Assembly (NCBI RefSeq): GCF_028683095.1
Contig: NZ_JAJUBC010000001.1
Location: forward strand, 62,001-126,000
DNA: 64,000 nucleotides
Reading direction: 5' to 3'
DNA from: Enterovibrio gelatinilyticus
Lineage (GTDB): Bacteria > Pseudomonadota > Gammaproteobacteria > Enterobacterales > Vibrionaceae
Of this stretch, positions 27,404 through 36,527 are shown in pieces (within the stretch, counting starts at the first letter, position 1; every line of letters begins with the position of its first letter). The notes beneath the pieces were generated by a model. The model was not told the origin of the DNA, made no database searches, and was given only the letters and a program-made list of their open reading frames with translations. Position numbers and translations under genes: made by a program.

Positions 27404-28505
27404 CAGGTAGCACCACTTCCCAGCTTTCAACCCAGGTAATCGCCACTTTCTGATCTAATGAGTGATCAACATCTGGATCATCTTCGTTGAAGAACTCACT
27501 CACCATGACAGACATGCCGGACTCAAGTTCAAGCACAGAATCTAAAGTCATGCCTTTGTAGTTACGTTCGCGAACATAACCCACAATGCCATTGCCAGAT
27601 TCTGAAGCACTGATTTCTTCAATGCGAAGATCCTCAGGGCGAAGCAGTACTTTCACTTTGTCACCAGCGCTCACATCAAGTTTGCAATAAACCTGACATT
27701 CCTGGCCTTCGACGGTGGCAGTAATGCGCTCTGCATCGATTCGAGCAATTACATGAGCGTCAAACACATTGATTTCGCCAATGAAGCGGGCGACAAAAAG
27801 GTTGGCGGGTTCTTCGTAAATTTCTCGCGGCGTGCCGTCTTGCACCACATCACCTGACTGCATCACTATGATACGGTCGGACATGGACAGGGCTTCTTCT
27901 TGATCGTGAGTCACGAAAATGAAGGTAATACCTAGCTTACGTTGAAGCTGCTTAAGCTCATTCTGCATCTGTTTACGGAGTTTGTAATCCAGTGCGGAAA
28001 GCGACTCATCGAGCAACAACACTTTTGGCTTATTAACAACAGCACGCGCAATAGCGACGCGTTGTTGCTGACCACCGGAAAGTTGATGCGGCTTGCGAGG
28101 GGCAAACTTCTCAAGCTGAACCATGCGCAATGCTTCCATAACACGCGGTTCGATTTCACTTTCGTTTACTTTCTGCATGCGCAGACCGAAAGCGACGTTT
28201 TCGAACACAGTCATGTGCGGGAAAAGCGCGTAGCTCTGAAATACGGTATTAACGTGTCTGTGTTCTGCGGGGATTGCAGTCACATCTTGATCGTCAATAA
28301 TAATTTGGCCATCGTCTGCATCTTCAAGACCAGCAATCAAACGAAGTACTGTGGTCTTGCCACAACCGGACGGACCTAGGATTGTCAAAAACTCGCCGTT
28401 GTTTATCTCGAGATCAAATTTAGAGATGATCTCTTTACCATCGAAACTCTTACAAAGTCCCTTCAGTTGTACAACGGGTTTTTTCATTGGTTGTGTCGCG
28501 TTCAA
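27390..28505 (-). CDS. potA: Spermidine/putrescine ABC transporter ATPase PotA
   Basis: A 371-residue ATP-binding subunit that powers polyamine import. Walker A GPSGCGKT (about residues 44-51), Q-loop QSYALFPH, signature LSGGQQQR, Walker [13 protein letters not shown] and the C-terminal TOBE domain ([29 protein letters not shown]) are all present. The start appears to be TTG at 28505: AAGGAGAGAGAG precedes it, whereas the next ATG (28487) has no ribosome-binding site and would shorten the N-terminus below the family norm. First gene of potABCD; a 340-bp gap separates it from the divergent membrane protein. Confidence 0.95.
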   Translation of the reverse strand: MNATQPMKKPVVQLKGLCKSFDGKEIISKFDLEINNGEFLTILGPSGCGKTTVLRLIAGLEDADDGQIIIDDQDVTAIPAEHRHVNTVFQSYALFPHMTVFENVAFGLRMQKVNESEIEPRVMEALRMVQLEKFAPRKPHQLSGGQQQRVAIARAVVNKPKVLLLDESLSALDYKLRKQMQNELKQLQRKLGITFIFVTHDQEEALSMSDRIIVMQSGDVVQDGTPREIYEEPANLFVARFIGEINVFDAHVIARIDAERITATVEGQECQVYCKLDVSAGDKVKVLLRPEDLRIEEISASESGNGIVGYVRERNYKGMTLDSVLELESGMSVMVSEFFNEDDPDVDHSLDQKVAITWVESWEVVLPDEEA

Positions 28506-28845
28506 TTCTACTCTCTCTCCTTACACCACGGGCGATTAGCTAGAAAAAATTCCCCAAAAAGTAGACGGCGCATGATAGACGTGCAAACCATGAAGTTAAA
28601 GCGTTTTTTTGTATTTAGAGGGCAAAATAATGCCCATTATCTGCGAGATAACCGAGATGTGCGGAAACATCAACCAAAATGCGGTTTGTGAACTCCATCG
28701 CGAAATCCGCCACGCAAGCGTTGAGTAGTATAGCGCGTTAATTCGCTGCCTAAAAATGCATCACTTTGAGACGAGTTCAAAAAATATCACCTATAACTTT
28801 ATAAAGACGGAATTTTCTTAGGCTAAAGACAAAAGTTACTTTGCT
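28506..28845. other. Divergent intergenic region between potA and a membrane-protein gene
   Basis: 340 bp with no gene or RNA visible. It must contain two divergent promoters. I see no confident operator palindrome or terminator here. Confidence 0.5.
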
Positions 28846-29655
28846 ATGAATAAACAACAATTGAGCAATGCACTTCACGTTGGCGGGACATTAGAGAATG
28901 CACTGACAGGGGATTACACCCTGAGCGCATCGAGTGTGGTCCAAGAAGCCCTAAAATTGACGCAGAAGCACTTCTGGCGATTTTTACCAGCCACGTTACT
29001 GTTGGCTGGAGCCAATGTTGCCATTTTCTTGGTCGCGTTATCGATAATGCAAGACTCGCCCATGGTGCTGTTTGATGCGTTGTTAGGTAAAGCGCCGATG
29101 AATGAAGATTTATTGGCATCAGGGCGAATAGCGCTTTTCGCCACGACGGTGTTAAGTGCGCCGCTGTATGCGGGAGCGAGTTTAATGGGCTTAAGCCATG
29201 CTATTGGTTTCCGTACCAAGCCTAGACACATTATTAAAGGGATGGCCTTTGCGCTAGCCGTGACAATTGCGATGGGTTTCATTTCGGCCCTGCAAAGTGT
29301 AGGAAGCCAGATTATTCCATTGTTCGGTGTTTTCCTTGGTATTACATTTTCAATGACCATTCTACTAATCTGCGAAAAACGCCTGCGCCCCGTGGAGGCG
29401 ATGATTGTTTCGTTTAGAGCGATCATCAAAAAGCTGATACCATTGAGCTTGGTTTACATCGTCATTGCAATTTTGTTCGTGTTCTCTTATGCGACAGGCG
29501 GTATCGCACTGCTGTTTGCTCTGCCTTTTATGTTTAACGTGAAAGGTGTGATCTATAGAGAAATGTTCGGTGTAGGTATTGAAGTGACCGTGTCACAAGA
29601 AGGGGATGATGATTCCCCATCGGATGGCGGTAATAAAGAGGTTTTCAACGCGTAA
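28846..29655 (+). CDS. Conserved membrane protein of unknown function
   Basis: The 269-residue protein has a soluble N-terminus of about 45 residues, then five to six hydrophobic segments (around residues 45-70, 92-112, 125-150, 155-178, 195-220). It ends in a polar acidic tail (SQEGDDDSPSDGGNKE). No catalytic motif is recognised. It starts a tight three-gene operon: the next gene begins immediately after its stop (TAAATG), and that gene overlaps the third by 4 nt. Partners are a lipoprotein glucosaminidase and a DUF2987 protein, so a role in the cell envelope is plausible. The ribosome-binding site is weak. Confidence 0.8.
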   Translation: MNKQQLSNALHVGGTLENALTGDYTLSASSVVQEALKLTQKHFWRFLPATLLLAGANVAIFLVALSIMQDSPMVLFDALLGKAPMNEDLLASGRIALFATTVLSAPLYAGASLMGLSHAIGFRTKPRHIIKGMAFALAVTIAMGFISALQSVGSQIIPLFGVFLGITFSMTILLICEKRLRPVEAMIVSFRAIIKKLIPLSLVYIVIAILFVFSYATGGIALLFALPFMFNVKGVIYREMFGVGIEVTVSQEGDDDSPSDGGNKEVFNA

Positions 29656-30432
29656 ATGAAGCTCTCCTATGCTGTACTGGCTTCGGCTCTGTTTATTTCT
29701 GCGTGTAGCGACGCTCCCCAAGCACCCACAACTCGAATTGACCAACTTCAACAGGCTTCTCCGCCACCAGAAATGGTGGTGAAGCCCGATTTTGCTAAAT
29801 ATGAAATCGTGGATGAAAAGAAGAAAGCGTTTGTCGCTTTTTTAAAGCCAGGTGTGGATTACATCAATGGCTTGATTGAAAAAGCGAGAGTGCGTTTAAC
29901 TCAATTGTCTGATACGGCGTCTCCGACGAAAGATGACCTGGCTTTCCTTGCAAAGGTGGCGGAGCTTTTTAATCTGCCTCTTCCAGAATCTGGTGCTGAT
30001 AAAGCGTGGTTCGATGAAGCGTTGAAACGTGTTGATGTTATCCCGAGTGATTTGGTACTCAGCCAAGCGGCGAAAGAGTCTGGGTGGGGTACGTCACGAT
30101 TTGCTCGTGAGGGTAATAACTACTTCGGACAGTGGTGTTACACTTCGGGCTGCGGCATGGTGCCAAGTGCACGAAGCCAAGGTAAAACACACGAAGTTGC
30201 CGCATTTAAAGATGCCTACCAGTCTGTTCGCGCGTATTTTCTTAACGTAAATCGTAACAAAGCATACTCGTCACTACGTGATATTCGAGCTGATCTTAGA
30301 AAACAAGGTAAGCCTATCACAGGGGTGGCACTTTCAAACGGTTTGGGTAGTTATTCGGAACGCGGTCAGGCATATGTTGATGAAGTGCAGGGCATGATTC
30401 GTTATAACGAAAAATATTGGAGCCAAGGATGA
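29656..30432 (+). CDS. Bax/FlgJ-type glucosaminidase lipoprotein
   Basis: A 258-residue lipoprotein: signal sequence ending in lipobox LFISAC (Cys at about residue 17), a proline-rich linker, then a mannosyl-glycoprotein endo-beta-N-acetylglucosaminidase domain (PF01832 type). Recognisable parts are LVLSQAAKESGWGTSRFAREGNNYFGQ, AAFKDAYQSVRAYFLNVNRN and SNGLGSYSERG. It resembles the Bax protein of enterobacteria, predicted to cleave glycan strands of peptidoglycan. Probably anchored in the outer membrane facing the periplasm. Its ATG abuts the previous stop, and its stop overlaps the next ATG (ATGA). Confidence 0.87.
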   Translation: MKLSYAVLASALFISACSDAPQAPTTRIDQLQQASPPPEMVVKPDFAKYEIVDEKKKAFVAFLKPGVDYINGLIEKARVRLTQLSDTASPTKDDLAFLAKVAELFNLPLPESGADKAWFDEALKRVDVIPSDLVLSQAAKESGWGTSRFAREGNNYFGQWCYTSGCGMVPSARSQGKTHEVAAFKDAYQSVRAYFLNVNRNKAYSSLRDIRADLRKQGKPITGVALSNGLGSYSERGQAYVDEVQGMIRYNEKYWSQG

Positions 30433-31073
30433 TCAAAGGACTTACGGCTGCTGTCATTGCAGCTGTAATTTCACTGCCTGTCAGCGCAGTGCAGATTGAA
30501 TTTAGTTACAGTAAATTGTATAGCCAATTAAAGCACAACCTTGGTGAAAACCACCCTGATGTGAAAATAGGTTACTTTATGGTTGCCCCAGAAACGGGGA
30601 AAGTTTGCACCATTACGAAAGCGTGGATGGTAAAAAAGAAAAACTACGAAGAATTTGTCATTCCTGATTCCCAAGAGCTCCCACTGCCGATTGATAGTCG
30701 ACTCCGTCAGGTGAACCCTGATGTGTTTATCCAAACGGAAGGTGAGACGCCTTGTGATGTTTCTTTCCAAGTCTTGGCTAAAGAGATCTATGAGAAGGAG
30801 CTGTCTGAGCAGGAGCTAGGTCACCTAGTACCACAAATGACAGCAATGATGCAGGATTTGGGTGGCATGTTCTCATCATGGTTTATGCCAGATGTTGAAG
30901 GTGTTTCTGTCCACTTTGATCAAGCACCGAGTTCACTTTCAACTTCAGAAGGGAGGGTGATCGAAGTTGTTGGTAACGTGGCCGTTTTGAAGCTAGCTGA
31001 TCTTAAAGAAGGTGAACGCGTGTTATTTGAGCGAACCCCAGTAAAAGTAACACCTTGGATACCGCAAAGCTGA
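30429..31073 (+). CDS. DUF2987 periplasmic protein
   Basis: A 214-residue exported protein: signal peptide MIKGLTAAVIAAVISLPVSA, then QIEFSYSKLYSQLKHNL as in the DUF2987 family found in Vibrio and allies. Two cysteines (VCTIT and PCDVS) could form a disulfide. Function unknown. I start at ATG 30429, in a 4-nt overlap with the glucosaminidase gene; the frame opens four codons earlier within it. Last gene of the operon, followed by a strong bidirectional terminator shared with ttcA. Confidence 0.82.
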   Translation: MIKGLTAAVIAAVISLPVSAVQIEFSYSKLYSQLKHNLGENHPDVKIGYFMVAPETGKVCTITKAWMVKKKNYEEFVIPDSQELPLPIDSRLRQVNPDVFIQTEGETPCDVSFQVLAKEIYEKELSEQELGHLVPQMTAMMQDLGGMFSSWFMPDVEGVSVHFDQAPSSLSTSEGRVIEVVGNVAVLKLADLKEGERVLFERTPVKVTPWIPQS

Positions 31074-31101
31074 CTTACCTCGTGAGACGGTAATGCCATA
31101 A

Positions 31102-31134
31102 AAATAGAGCCCGCATTGCGGGCTCTATTTTTTT
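31102..31134. terminator. Strong bidirectional terminator between the DUF2987 gene and ttcA
   Basis: AAATAGAGCCCGC-ATT-GCGGGCTCTATTT, a perfect 13-bp stem with seven T on the plus side and five T on the minus side. Confidence 0.93.
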
Positions 31135-31148
31135 AATCGTTGGTTTTA

Positions 31149-32075
31149 TCAGCTTACCTGAACAACGTTCAGCGCCATTGCTGGGTCAACTTCAATCACG
31201 TCGTCTTGTGACGGCGAAACATCAGTGAATTGCTCTTTGTCGAATGCGGTGTCACCGCCGTTGATCACGCCTGATTCTTTGTTGATGCTCTTGAAGTCGA
31301 ACAAGTTAAAGTCCGCTAAGTGAGAAGGCACAACGTTTTGCATAGCAGTGAACATGGTTTCAATGCGGCCAGGGAAACGCTTATCCCAATCGCGAAGCAT
31401 TTCTTTGATCACTTGGCGTTGAAGGTTCGGTTGAGAACCACAAAGGTTGCACGGAATAATTGGAAACTCTGCCGATTGTGCATATCGCTCGATGTCTTTC
31501 TCACGGCAGTAAGCCAATGGACGAATAACAACATGTTCGCCATTATCAGAAACCAATTTAGGCGGCATACCTTTCAATTTTCCGCCATAGAAAATGTTGA
31601 GGAACATGGTTTCAAGGATATCGTCACGGTGGTGACCCAGCGCGATTTTCGTGCAGCCAAGCTCTTTTGCCGTGCGGTATAGAATACCGCGACGCAGGCG
31701 AGAGCATAGCGAACACGTCGTTTTACCTTCAGGCACTTTGTCTTTAACGATAGAGTAAGTGTCTTCTTCCACAATCTTGTACTGAACACCAAGTTTCTCA
31801 AGGTACTCAGGCAAAACATGTGAAGGGAAACCTGGCTGTTTTTGATCTAGGTTTACCGCAATCAGTTCAAACGAAATTGGCGCGCTTTTCTGCAAGCTTT
31901 GAAGGATCTCTAACATGGTGTAGCTGTCTTTGCCACCGCTTAGGCAGACCATGATGCGGTCGCCGTCTTCGATCATATTAAAGTCAGCAATAGCTTGGCC
32001 TGTGTTACGGCGAATGCGCTTTTGCAGTTTGTTCTGATTGTACTTTTGTGATTTTGTGAGTTCTTGATTCAACAT
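31149..32075 (-). CDS. ttcA: tRNA 2-thiocytidine biosynthesis protein TtcA
   Basis: TtcA thiolates C32 of certain tRNAs using ATP and a [4Fe-4S] cluster. The 308-residue product shows the PP-loop SGGKDS near residue 45, the cluster cysteines in [11 protein letters not shown] and CNLCGSQPN, and [15 protein letters not shown]. The start is ATG 32075 ([20 protein letters not shown]), matching the family N-terminus; 16 more codons upstream are open but lack a ribosome-binding site. In the Vibrio order I recall, ttcA is next to uspE; here a hydrolase/lipoprotein pair lies between. Confidence 0.95.
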   Translation of the reverse strand: MLNQELTKSQKYNQNKLQKRIRRNTGQAIADFNMIEDGDRIMVCLSGGKDSYTMLEILQSLQKSAPISFELIAVNLDQKQPGFPSHVLPEYLEKLGVQYKIVEEDTYSIVKDKVPEGKTTCSLCSRLRRGILYRTAKELGCTKIALGHHRDDILETMFLNIFYGGKLKGMPPKLVSDNGEHVVIRPLAYCREKDIERYAQSAEFPIIPCNLCGSQPNLQRQVIKEMLRDWDKRFPGRIETMFTAMQNVVPSHLADFNLFDFKSINKESGVINGGDTAFDKEQFTDVSPSQDDVIEVDPAMALNVVQVS

Positions 32076-32236
32076 GGTAATACTGTGTGCCTCTGAAATA
32101 TCTCTACGCCAACAAGCAGGCAATAGGTTGAAGAGTTCGCTGTGAGCTTATCTCGTCAGTGCTTGATGCGAGGGTTTGGCGCGTATGATACGGATTTCGC
32201 GACAGGATGCTAGTGTACCGTGTTCAAAGGAGAAGA

Positions 32237-32269
32237 AAGAGAGCACATACGTTGGTAGTGTGCTCTCTT
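32237..32269 (-). terminator. Terminator of the hydrolase/lipoprotein pair
   Basis: AAGAGAGCACA and TGTGCTCTCTT form a perfect 11-bp stem with an 11-nt loop, 8 nt after the hydrolase stop. A T-rich tract (TTTCTTCTCCTTTG) follows on the minus strand. Confidence 0.8.
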
Positions 32270-32276
32270 ATGACGG

Positions 32277-33803
32277 TTAATGGGGGACGCAGATTGGCCT
32301 TACTTCTTCTAGCTTCAATTTCGATGGTTTGGTTAGTTTATTCTCTTTGAACAACTTATCGTGGGCGTCGTAATCCGATTGATCCAAGGTAACCACAGTG
32401 AGAAGCGCCATATCAACGCAAGCTATGTAGTGATTAGAGGTGCTTCCCCCATTTCCGGGAAACAGAGCGTGCTTGATGTTTAACTTTTCATCAAATCTGT
32501 CTGTAATTTCAACCTCTGTAGCAGGCTGAGGGATACCATCGAGCCTCAGGTGTTTGGCTGAATTAAAAGGAAAATAGGTGGTTAACATATAGCTACCATG
32601 TTTAAGCCAGTCTCTCTCTTTTTCATCGCCACATTGTAATACCTCATAACCATTCAATGGTTTTGAATTGAGAGGAGTTGGTTTGAGGTCTTGGTTGGAA
32701 GAGAGCTTGAGTGAACCTCTATAGTCAACACCATCAGCGAGTTCTTGATTGTTAGGAGGGTTTCTCGGATCATAGTTGGTATATCCGGAACGATAGAGTT
32801 TGTTCTTGTAATCGGTTTGTCCAAGGACAGCAGTATAGTATCCACTGAAATTAAATATTGGCGTGAGTTTTAGCTCCACAAGATAATCCTTCATTTCAGG
32901 TTTACTAACACTGAGTAATTCAGATTTAATCATGGATACGACTCTAGACTTAAGCCCTGAAGGGGCATTGAGATAGACATCAATATAGTTATGCCCTAGA
33001 GGGTCAGTATGAAGGACTGCTGGCGGCCAAACGTAATTGGCTTTTAATCCACGACCTGTGAGTACATCAAGCGAGTTGATGACTGCATCACCACTAGAAA
33101 GTATATATGGGCCGTTTAGCGTTGGTGATGCGGGTGCTACGTGGACAGCTTTAACTGCGCCTGATGAATAAGCCTTGACGTTTTTTACATGTTCATAAGC
33201 TTTATTCATGAAAAGGTTGCCTTGTGAATGAGCCAACAAGACGACTTTGTTTCCTTGCCACATAAGCGCGTCTAACAGTGCTTTATGCTCTTGGCTTGTT
33301 TCGAGCTCTGCCTGATTGTCGTAAAGGAAACCCAGCATCTTGTTAATAACGTCATGACGCTGTTCAGTGAGAACCTCCGCGAATAGGTCTAGATAACTCG
33401 AAAGTACATCGCCCAAGTAGTCCCATATGTTTGATGATTGTTGTCCGCTAAGTACTAACCAAAAAAGCTCCCACCGATCAGATAGCCGGACATCAATTTC
33501 ATCAGCTCGTTGCTCAAAGGTCTCTGCAAAGTCTCTCAATGCGCCGACAAAGCCGTCTCCCTTTTCTGTTTCGTTATAGGCGAGAACGTACGTAAGCTTT
33601 TCAGAGTTATATGAGTTATTGATTCCAAGAGCAAAACGCGTTTCTAACACATTGCTTTGAGCTTCATACTTGTCTGTTAAAACACCATTGAAAAATACGA
33701 GGCCATAGTCCTCCACTTTGCAGGTGTTGGGAGCGGAAGCAAAAGTTTGTACTGAAAATAGAGCGAGTAGTAAGGCGACAAAGGATGATTTATTCACATG
33801 CAT
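32277..33803 (-). CDS. Exported alpha/beta-hydrolase (lipase-like) protein
   Basis: The 508-residue protein has a signal peptide (MHVNKSSFVALLLALFSVQTFASA). The alpha/beta-hydrolase nucleophile elbow is LAHSQGN (G-x-S-x-G with Ala for the first Gly) at about residues 192-198, after a VVLL strand. A plausible late His lies in HTDPLGHNYIDVY. An N-terminal DYGLVFFNGV strand and a long C-terminal region of about 220 residues unlike known lipases complete it; the cysteines in the C-terminal part may form disulfides. Substrate unknown: lipid, ester or peptidoglycan-linked ester are possible. It overlaps the lipoprotein gene by 14 nt and is co-translated with it. Confidence 0.72.
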   Translation of the reverse strand: MHVNKSSFVALLLALFSVQTFASAPNTCKVEDYGLVFFNGVLTDKYEAQSNVLETRFALGINNSYNSEKLTYVLAYNETEKGDGFVGALRDFAETFEQRADEIDVRLSDRWELFWLVLSGQQSSNIWDYLGDVLSSYLDLFAEVLTEQRHDVINKMLGFLYDNQAELETSQEHKALLDALMWQGNKVVLLAHSQGNLFMNKAYEHVKNVKAYSSGAVKAVHVAPASPTLNGPYILSSGDAVINSLDVLTGRGLKANYVWPPAVLHTDPLGHNYIDVYLNAPSGLKSRVVSMIKSELLSVSKPEMKDYLVELKLTPIFNFSGYYTAVLGQTDYKNKLYRSGYTNYDPRNPPNNQELADGVDYRGSLKLSSNQDLKPTPLNSKPLNGYEVLQCGDEKERDWLKHGSYMLTTYFPFNSAKHLRLDGIPQPATEVEITDRFDEKLNIKHALFPGNGGSTSNHYIACVDMALLTVVTLDQSDYDAHDKLFKENKLTKPSKLKLEEVRPICVPH

Positions 33804-34419
33804 CTTCGAATCCTCCTACTGTGAAAGCCATTCCATCAGCGATGCTATTACTTTTGATGAAATGCAGGGAGCGATTCTTAGTGTTATAAGTCAGGGCTTT
33901 TAGTATGCGAGAAGGGCCTGAAAATCCAGCACCTAGCGTTTCCCCCAAGCATTGAGACGCCTTAGACATATCTGAAAACAAGGTTCGCTGCATTGACTTC
34001 GCTTCTTCATCAGAAAGGACTCCCCAATCTACCGTCAATTCTTTTTGGTAAGAGGTCGCTACTTGCACGAGCGCTTCTTTGATCGGTGTGTCTGAAGTTA
34101 TATCGTTGATGATTACATCGATATCATCTCTGACTCCATTACCATTGTTGTCAGTCCCTGTAAGGCTGCTATCCCGATCAAGGTTGGGAGCATGGCGCAG
34201 ATAAGACTGTTCTAGCTCTCGTTTTATAACCTCGGCAGGTGATTCGGATAACGCTTGTTCCTCGTCCTCTTGTTTCTCTTTGTCTGCGCTATCATTTCCT
34301 GAGTCTTGTTCTGGTTCCTGCTCTTGGTTGGGGGAAGATGGCGTCGTTGATATGTTGTTTTCGTCATTACATCCAAAAAGGAATATGGCGAGAACAAATA
34401 CAAGTGAAATCCGTTTCAT
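33790..34419 (-). CDS. Lipoprotein with EF-hand-like calcium loop, paired with the hydrolase
   Basis: A 209-residue lipoprotein: signal sequence MKRISLVFVLAIFLFGC with Cys17 as the acylated residue, then a Glu/Asp/Gln-rich flexible spacer of about 40 residues. Around residues 80-100 the loop DNNGNGVRDDID fits an EF-hand or thrombospondin-type-3 calcium site (D-x-N-x-N-G-x-x-D). The remainder is helical with no recognised domain. Its 3' end overlaps the hydrolase start by 14 nt, so the pair probably works together, perhaps as a calcium-dependent chaperone or tether for the enzyme. I do not know the family. A long perfect hairpin separates it from uspE upstream. Confidence 0.7.
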   Translation of the reverse strand: MKRISLVFVLAIFLFGCNDENNISTTPSSPNQEQEPEQDSGNDSADKEKQEDEEQALSESPAEVIKRELEQSYLRHAPNLDRDSSLTGTDNNGNGVRDDIDVIINDITSDTPIKEALVQVATSYQKELTVDWGVLSDEEAKSMQRTLFSDMSKASQCLGETLGAGFSGPSRILKALTYNTKNRSLHFIKSNSIADGMAFTVGGFEDACE

Positions 34420-34578
34420 TTTAATAGCCTACTGATATTGTTGTCAGATTAGACTAAAGGGGCATTTCCTAAAATTCTGGCTTAACAATGAGAATACATT
34501 CAATAGGATAGGTCGAATGATGGAACTGTGAAGCCTGATATTATTTCCGTGATAATGAATATGTTCCATTGGTGGTAT

Positions 34579-34617
34579 CCAAGTAAAACAAGCGAAGAAA
34601 GCGCTTGTTTTACTTGG
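34579..34617 (-). terminator. uspE terminator with a 16-bp perfect stem
   Basis: CCAAGTAAAACAAGCG, loop AAGAAAG, then its exact reverse complement; the outer stem is AT-rich so the minus-strand arm carries GTTTT. It starts about 14 nt after the uspE stop and is unusually long and perfect. Confidence 0.85.
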
Positions 34618-34631
34618 AGAAAGGTTTGTGA

Positions 34632-35576
34632 CTAGGAAAGATTTGGTGCGAGAGGACTCACGTAGCCATCGGGCTTTATCGCCAACACATCACAGTTTAA
34701 TTGGTCGATGGTATGCTCAGCGGTGTTGCCAATAAATATGGCAGATAAACCAACACGCCCCGTCGTTCCAAGTATGACTAATTCTGCATCGAGCTGTTTA
34801 GCCACTGCAGGAATAACATCTTCTGGCAATCCCTCCTGACAATATGTCTGCGCTTCGTCAATACCATGTTTTTGCCTTAGCGCTTTCATTTCAAGTAAAT
34901 GATGGCCTCGAACAGCATCAGTGTAAGATGCAGGATCAAACTCTGGTAACTCAATCGTGACATTGACGGGTGTTGCAGGGTAAGCATTGACGAGGTTAAC
35001 TTCTGCATTGAGCAATTTGCTCATCGCATTTGACTCATCTATGAGCTTGTCATTAAGCGGTATATGCGTTTCGTTTTCGGAAGACACATTGACGGCAGTG
35101 AGTATTTTACCGTTTTCTGGCCAACCGTGTTCTTTTACTAATAAAACGGGACAAGGACATTTTCGGAGTAAATGCCAGTCTGTCGGGGTGAAAATAACGG
35201 AGCCTAGTTTATCGTGCTCGTGTGTCGCTTTGACTAATAAGTCATGATTGCTATCAAACACTTGGGCAATCATGCTTTCGTAAGGGCGATTGTGCCAAAC
35301 AACATGGGGAATCACTTCAACGCCTTGTGTGTCTTGGGCTGTCACCAATGAGGCAACCCATTCTTCACGTTGACGAAGTACACCGGAACGCATAGCTTGA
35401 CGCTCTTCTGCTGATAGCATCGAGGTCATTTCGTAAGAAAAGTCGTAGATAGCAAGGAAAAGGGTAAGCTTAACACCGGCAGACGATTTTCTGGCGATAT
35501 CAAGTGCTCGCGAGAGTGCGGGCTGTTCTTCGTGGTCGGGATCGATAGCCACGAGCAAGTTGGTATATCTGTTCAT
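34632..35576 (-). CDS. uspE: Tandem universal stress protein UspE
   Basis: A 314-residue protein with two Usp domains in tandem: residues about 1-150 (MNRYTNLLVAIDPDHEEQPAL ... CPCPVLLVK) and 160-310 (ILTAVNVSS ... VILGTTGRVGLSAIFIGNTAEHTI). This is the UspE arrangement, linked to stress resistance, motility and aggregation in enterobacteria. The nucleotide-binding GxxGxxG(S/T) motif of the ATP-binding class is incomplete, as usual for UspE. Start ATG 35576 has GGAGG six nt before it; the longer open frame lacks one. It lies next to fnr, the conserved neighbour in gammaproteobacteria. Confidence 0.92.
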   Translation of the reverse strand: MNRYTNLLVAIDPDHEEQPALSRALDIARKSSAGVKLTLFLAIYDFSYEMTSMLSAEERQAMRSGVLRQREEWVASLVTAQDTQGVEVIPHVVWHNRPYESMIAQVFDSNHDLLVKATHEHDKLGSVIFTPTDWHLLRKCPCPVLLVKEHGWPENGKILTAVNVSSENETHIPLNDKLIDESNAMSKLLNAEVNLVNAYPATPVNVTIELPEFDPASYTDAVRGHHLLEMKALRQKHGIDEAQTYCQEGLPEDVIPAVAKQLDAELVILGTTGRVGLSAIFIGNTAEHTIDQLNCDVLAIKPDGYVSPLAPNLS

Positions 35577-35660
35577 AACAAACCTCCAGCTTGGTGATGC
35601 CGATACTTTACTGTAACGCAATCTTAGCGGATAGTGAGATAAATTCAGATATATAAACGT

Positions 35661-35692
35661 AAAAAAAGAGAAATGGCGCGTAAAGCGCCATT
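35661..35692 (-). terminator. fnr terminator
   Basis: AATGGCGC-(5 nt)-GCGCCATT, a perfect 8-bp stem. On the minus strand it is followed by TCTCTTTTTTT. It lies about 30 nt after the fnr stop, so uspE is normally transcribed from its own promoter. Confidence 0.8.
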
Positions 35693-35720
35693 GGGAAATT
35701 TGTCAATTTGTGAGAGCGAG

Positions 35721-36464
35721 TTACTTGCTGATTCCAGCGAGTCGGCCCAGTTCTTCTTGGTCTAGTATCGTAATGTATTTGCCTTTTACGCTTAACATTT
35801 CGCTTTTCTGGAAACGTCCAAGTAAGCGGCTGATCGTTTCAACCGTTAGGCCGAGATAATTACCAATATCACCACGAGTCATAGTAAGGCGAAACTCTTT
35901 TGCAGAGAATCCGCGCTGAGAGAATCGAGTAGACAAAGTATGCAGAAACGCAGCTAAACGCTCTTCAGCATTTTTCTTTGACAAAAGTAGGATCATTTCT
36001 TGATCCCCTTTAATTTCGCTACTCATTAATCGCATGATTTGTTGACGAAGTTTCGGCATTTTACCTGAAAGGTCATCAAGTATCTCAAAAGGGATTTCAC
36101 AAACCATTGAGGTTTCAAGAGCTTGGGCAAAGCTAGGGTGAGACATGTGATTAATAGCGTCGAAGCCGACGAGATCACCAGCCAGATGGAATGCAGTGAT
36201 TTGCTCATCACCTTGCTCTGTGATGGTGTAGCTTTTTATCGTACCTGAGCGAATGGCATAAAGTGAACGAAGTGCGTCGCCTGCTTGGAACAATGGCTGA
36301 CCTTTTTGAATTGGCTTCTTCCGTTCAATAATTTGGTCAAGCTGATTTAGCTCACTTTCACTCAAGGTGAAAGGGATACAGAGCTGACTGATACTGCAGT
36401 CCTGACAATGGATTGCGCACCCGCCGGATTGAACTCGTTTAGTGATGATCTTGTCTTGAATCAT
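35721..36464 (-). CDS. fnr: Oxygen-sensing transcription regulator FNR
   Basis: A 247-residue CRP/FNR regulator. Cys16, Cys20, Cys23 and Cys29 lie in [16 protein letters not shown] with exactly the E. coli spacing, and a further cysteine is in SMVCEIPF near residue 120. Together they would hold the O2-labile [4Fe-4S] cluster. The cyclic-nucleotide-like sensor domain precedes the HTH ([21 protein letters not shown]), whose E..SR recognition residues target TTGAT-N4-ATCAA. An FNR-box-like site sits just upstream of its start, implying autoregulation. The cbb3 oxidase genes next to it are a common FNR target in other bacteria. Confidence 0.96.
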   Translation of the reverse strand: MIQDKIITKRVQSGGCAIHCQDCSISQLCIPFTLSESELNQLDQIIERKKPIQKGQPLFQAGDALRSLYAIRSGTIKSYTITEQGDEQITAFHLAGDLVGFDAINHMSHPSFAQALETSMVCEIPFEILDDLSGKMPKLRQQIMRLMSSEIKGDQEMILLLSKKNAEERLAAFLHTLSTRFSQRGFSAKEFRLTMTRGDIGNYLGLTVETISRLLGRFQKSEMLSVKGKYITILDQEELGRLAGISK

Positions 36465-36481
36465 GAGCCTGCTTTGCCAAA

Positions 36482-36495
36482 TTGATTTGAGTCAA
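36482..36495. promoter_or_regulatory. FNR box upstream of fnr
   Basis: TTGATTTGAGTCAA matches the FNR consensus TTGAT-N4-ATCAA at 9 of 10 positions. It lies 18-31 nt before the fnr ATG, close enough to block or overlap the fnr promoter, consistent with negative autoregulation known in E. coli. The effect here is inferred. Confidence 0.72.
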
Positions 36496-36527
36496 TATTT
36501 TACCACTTCTACATGATAAATCGAGCC

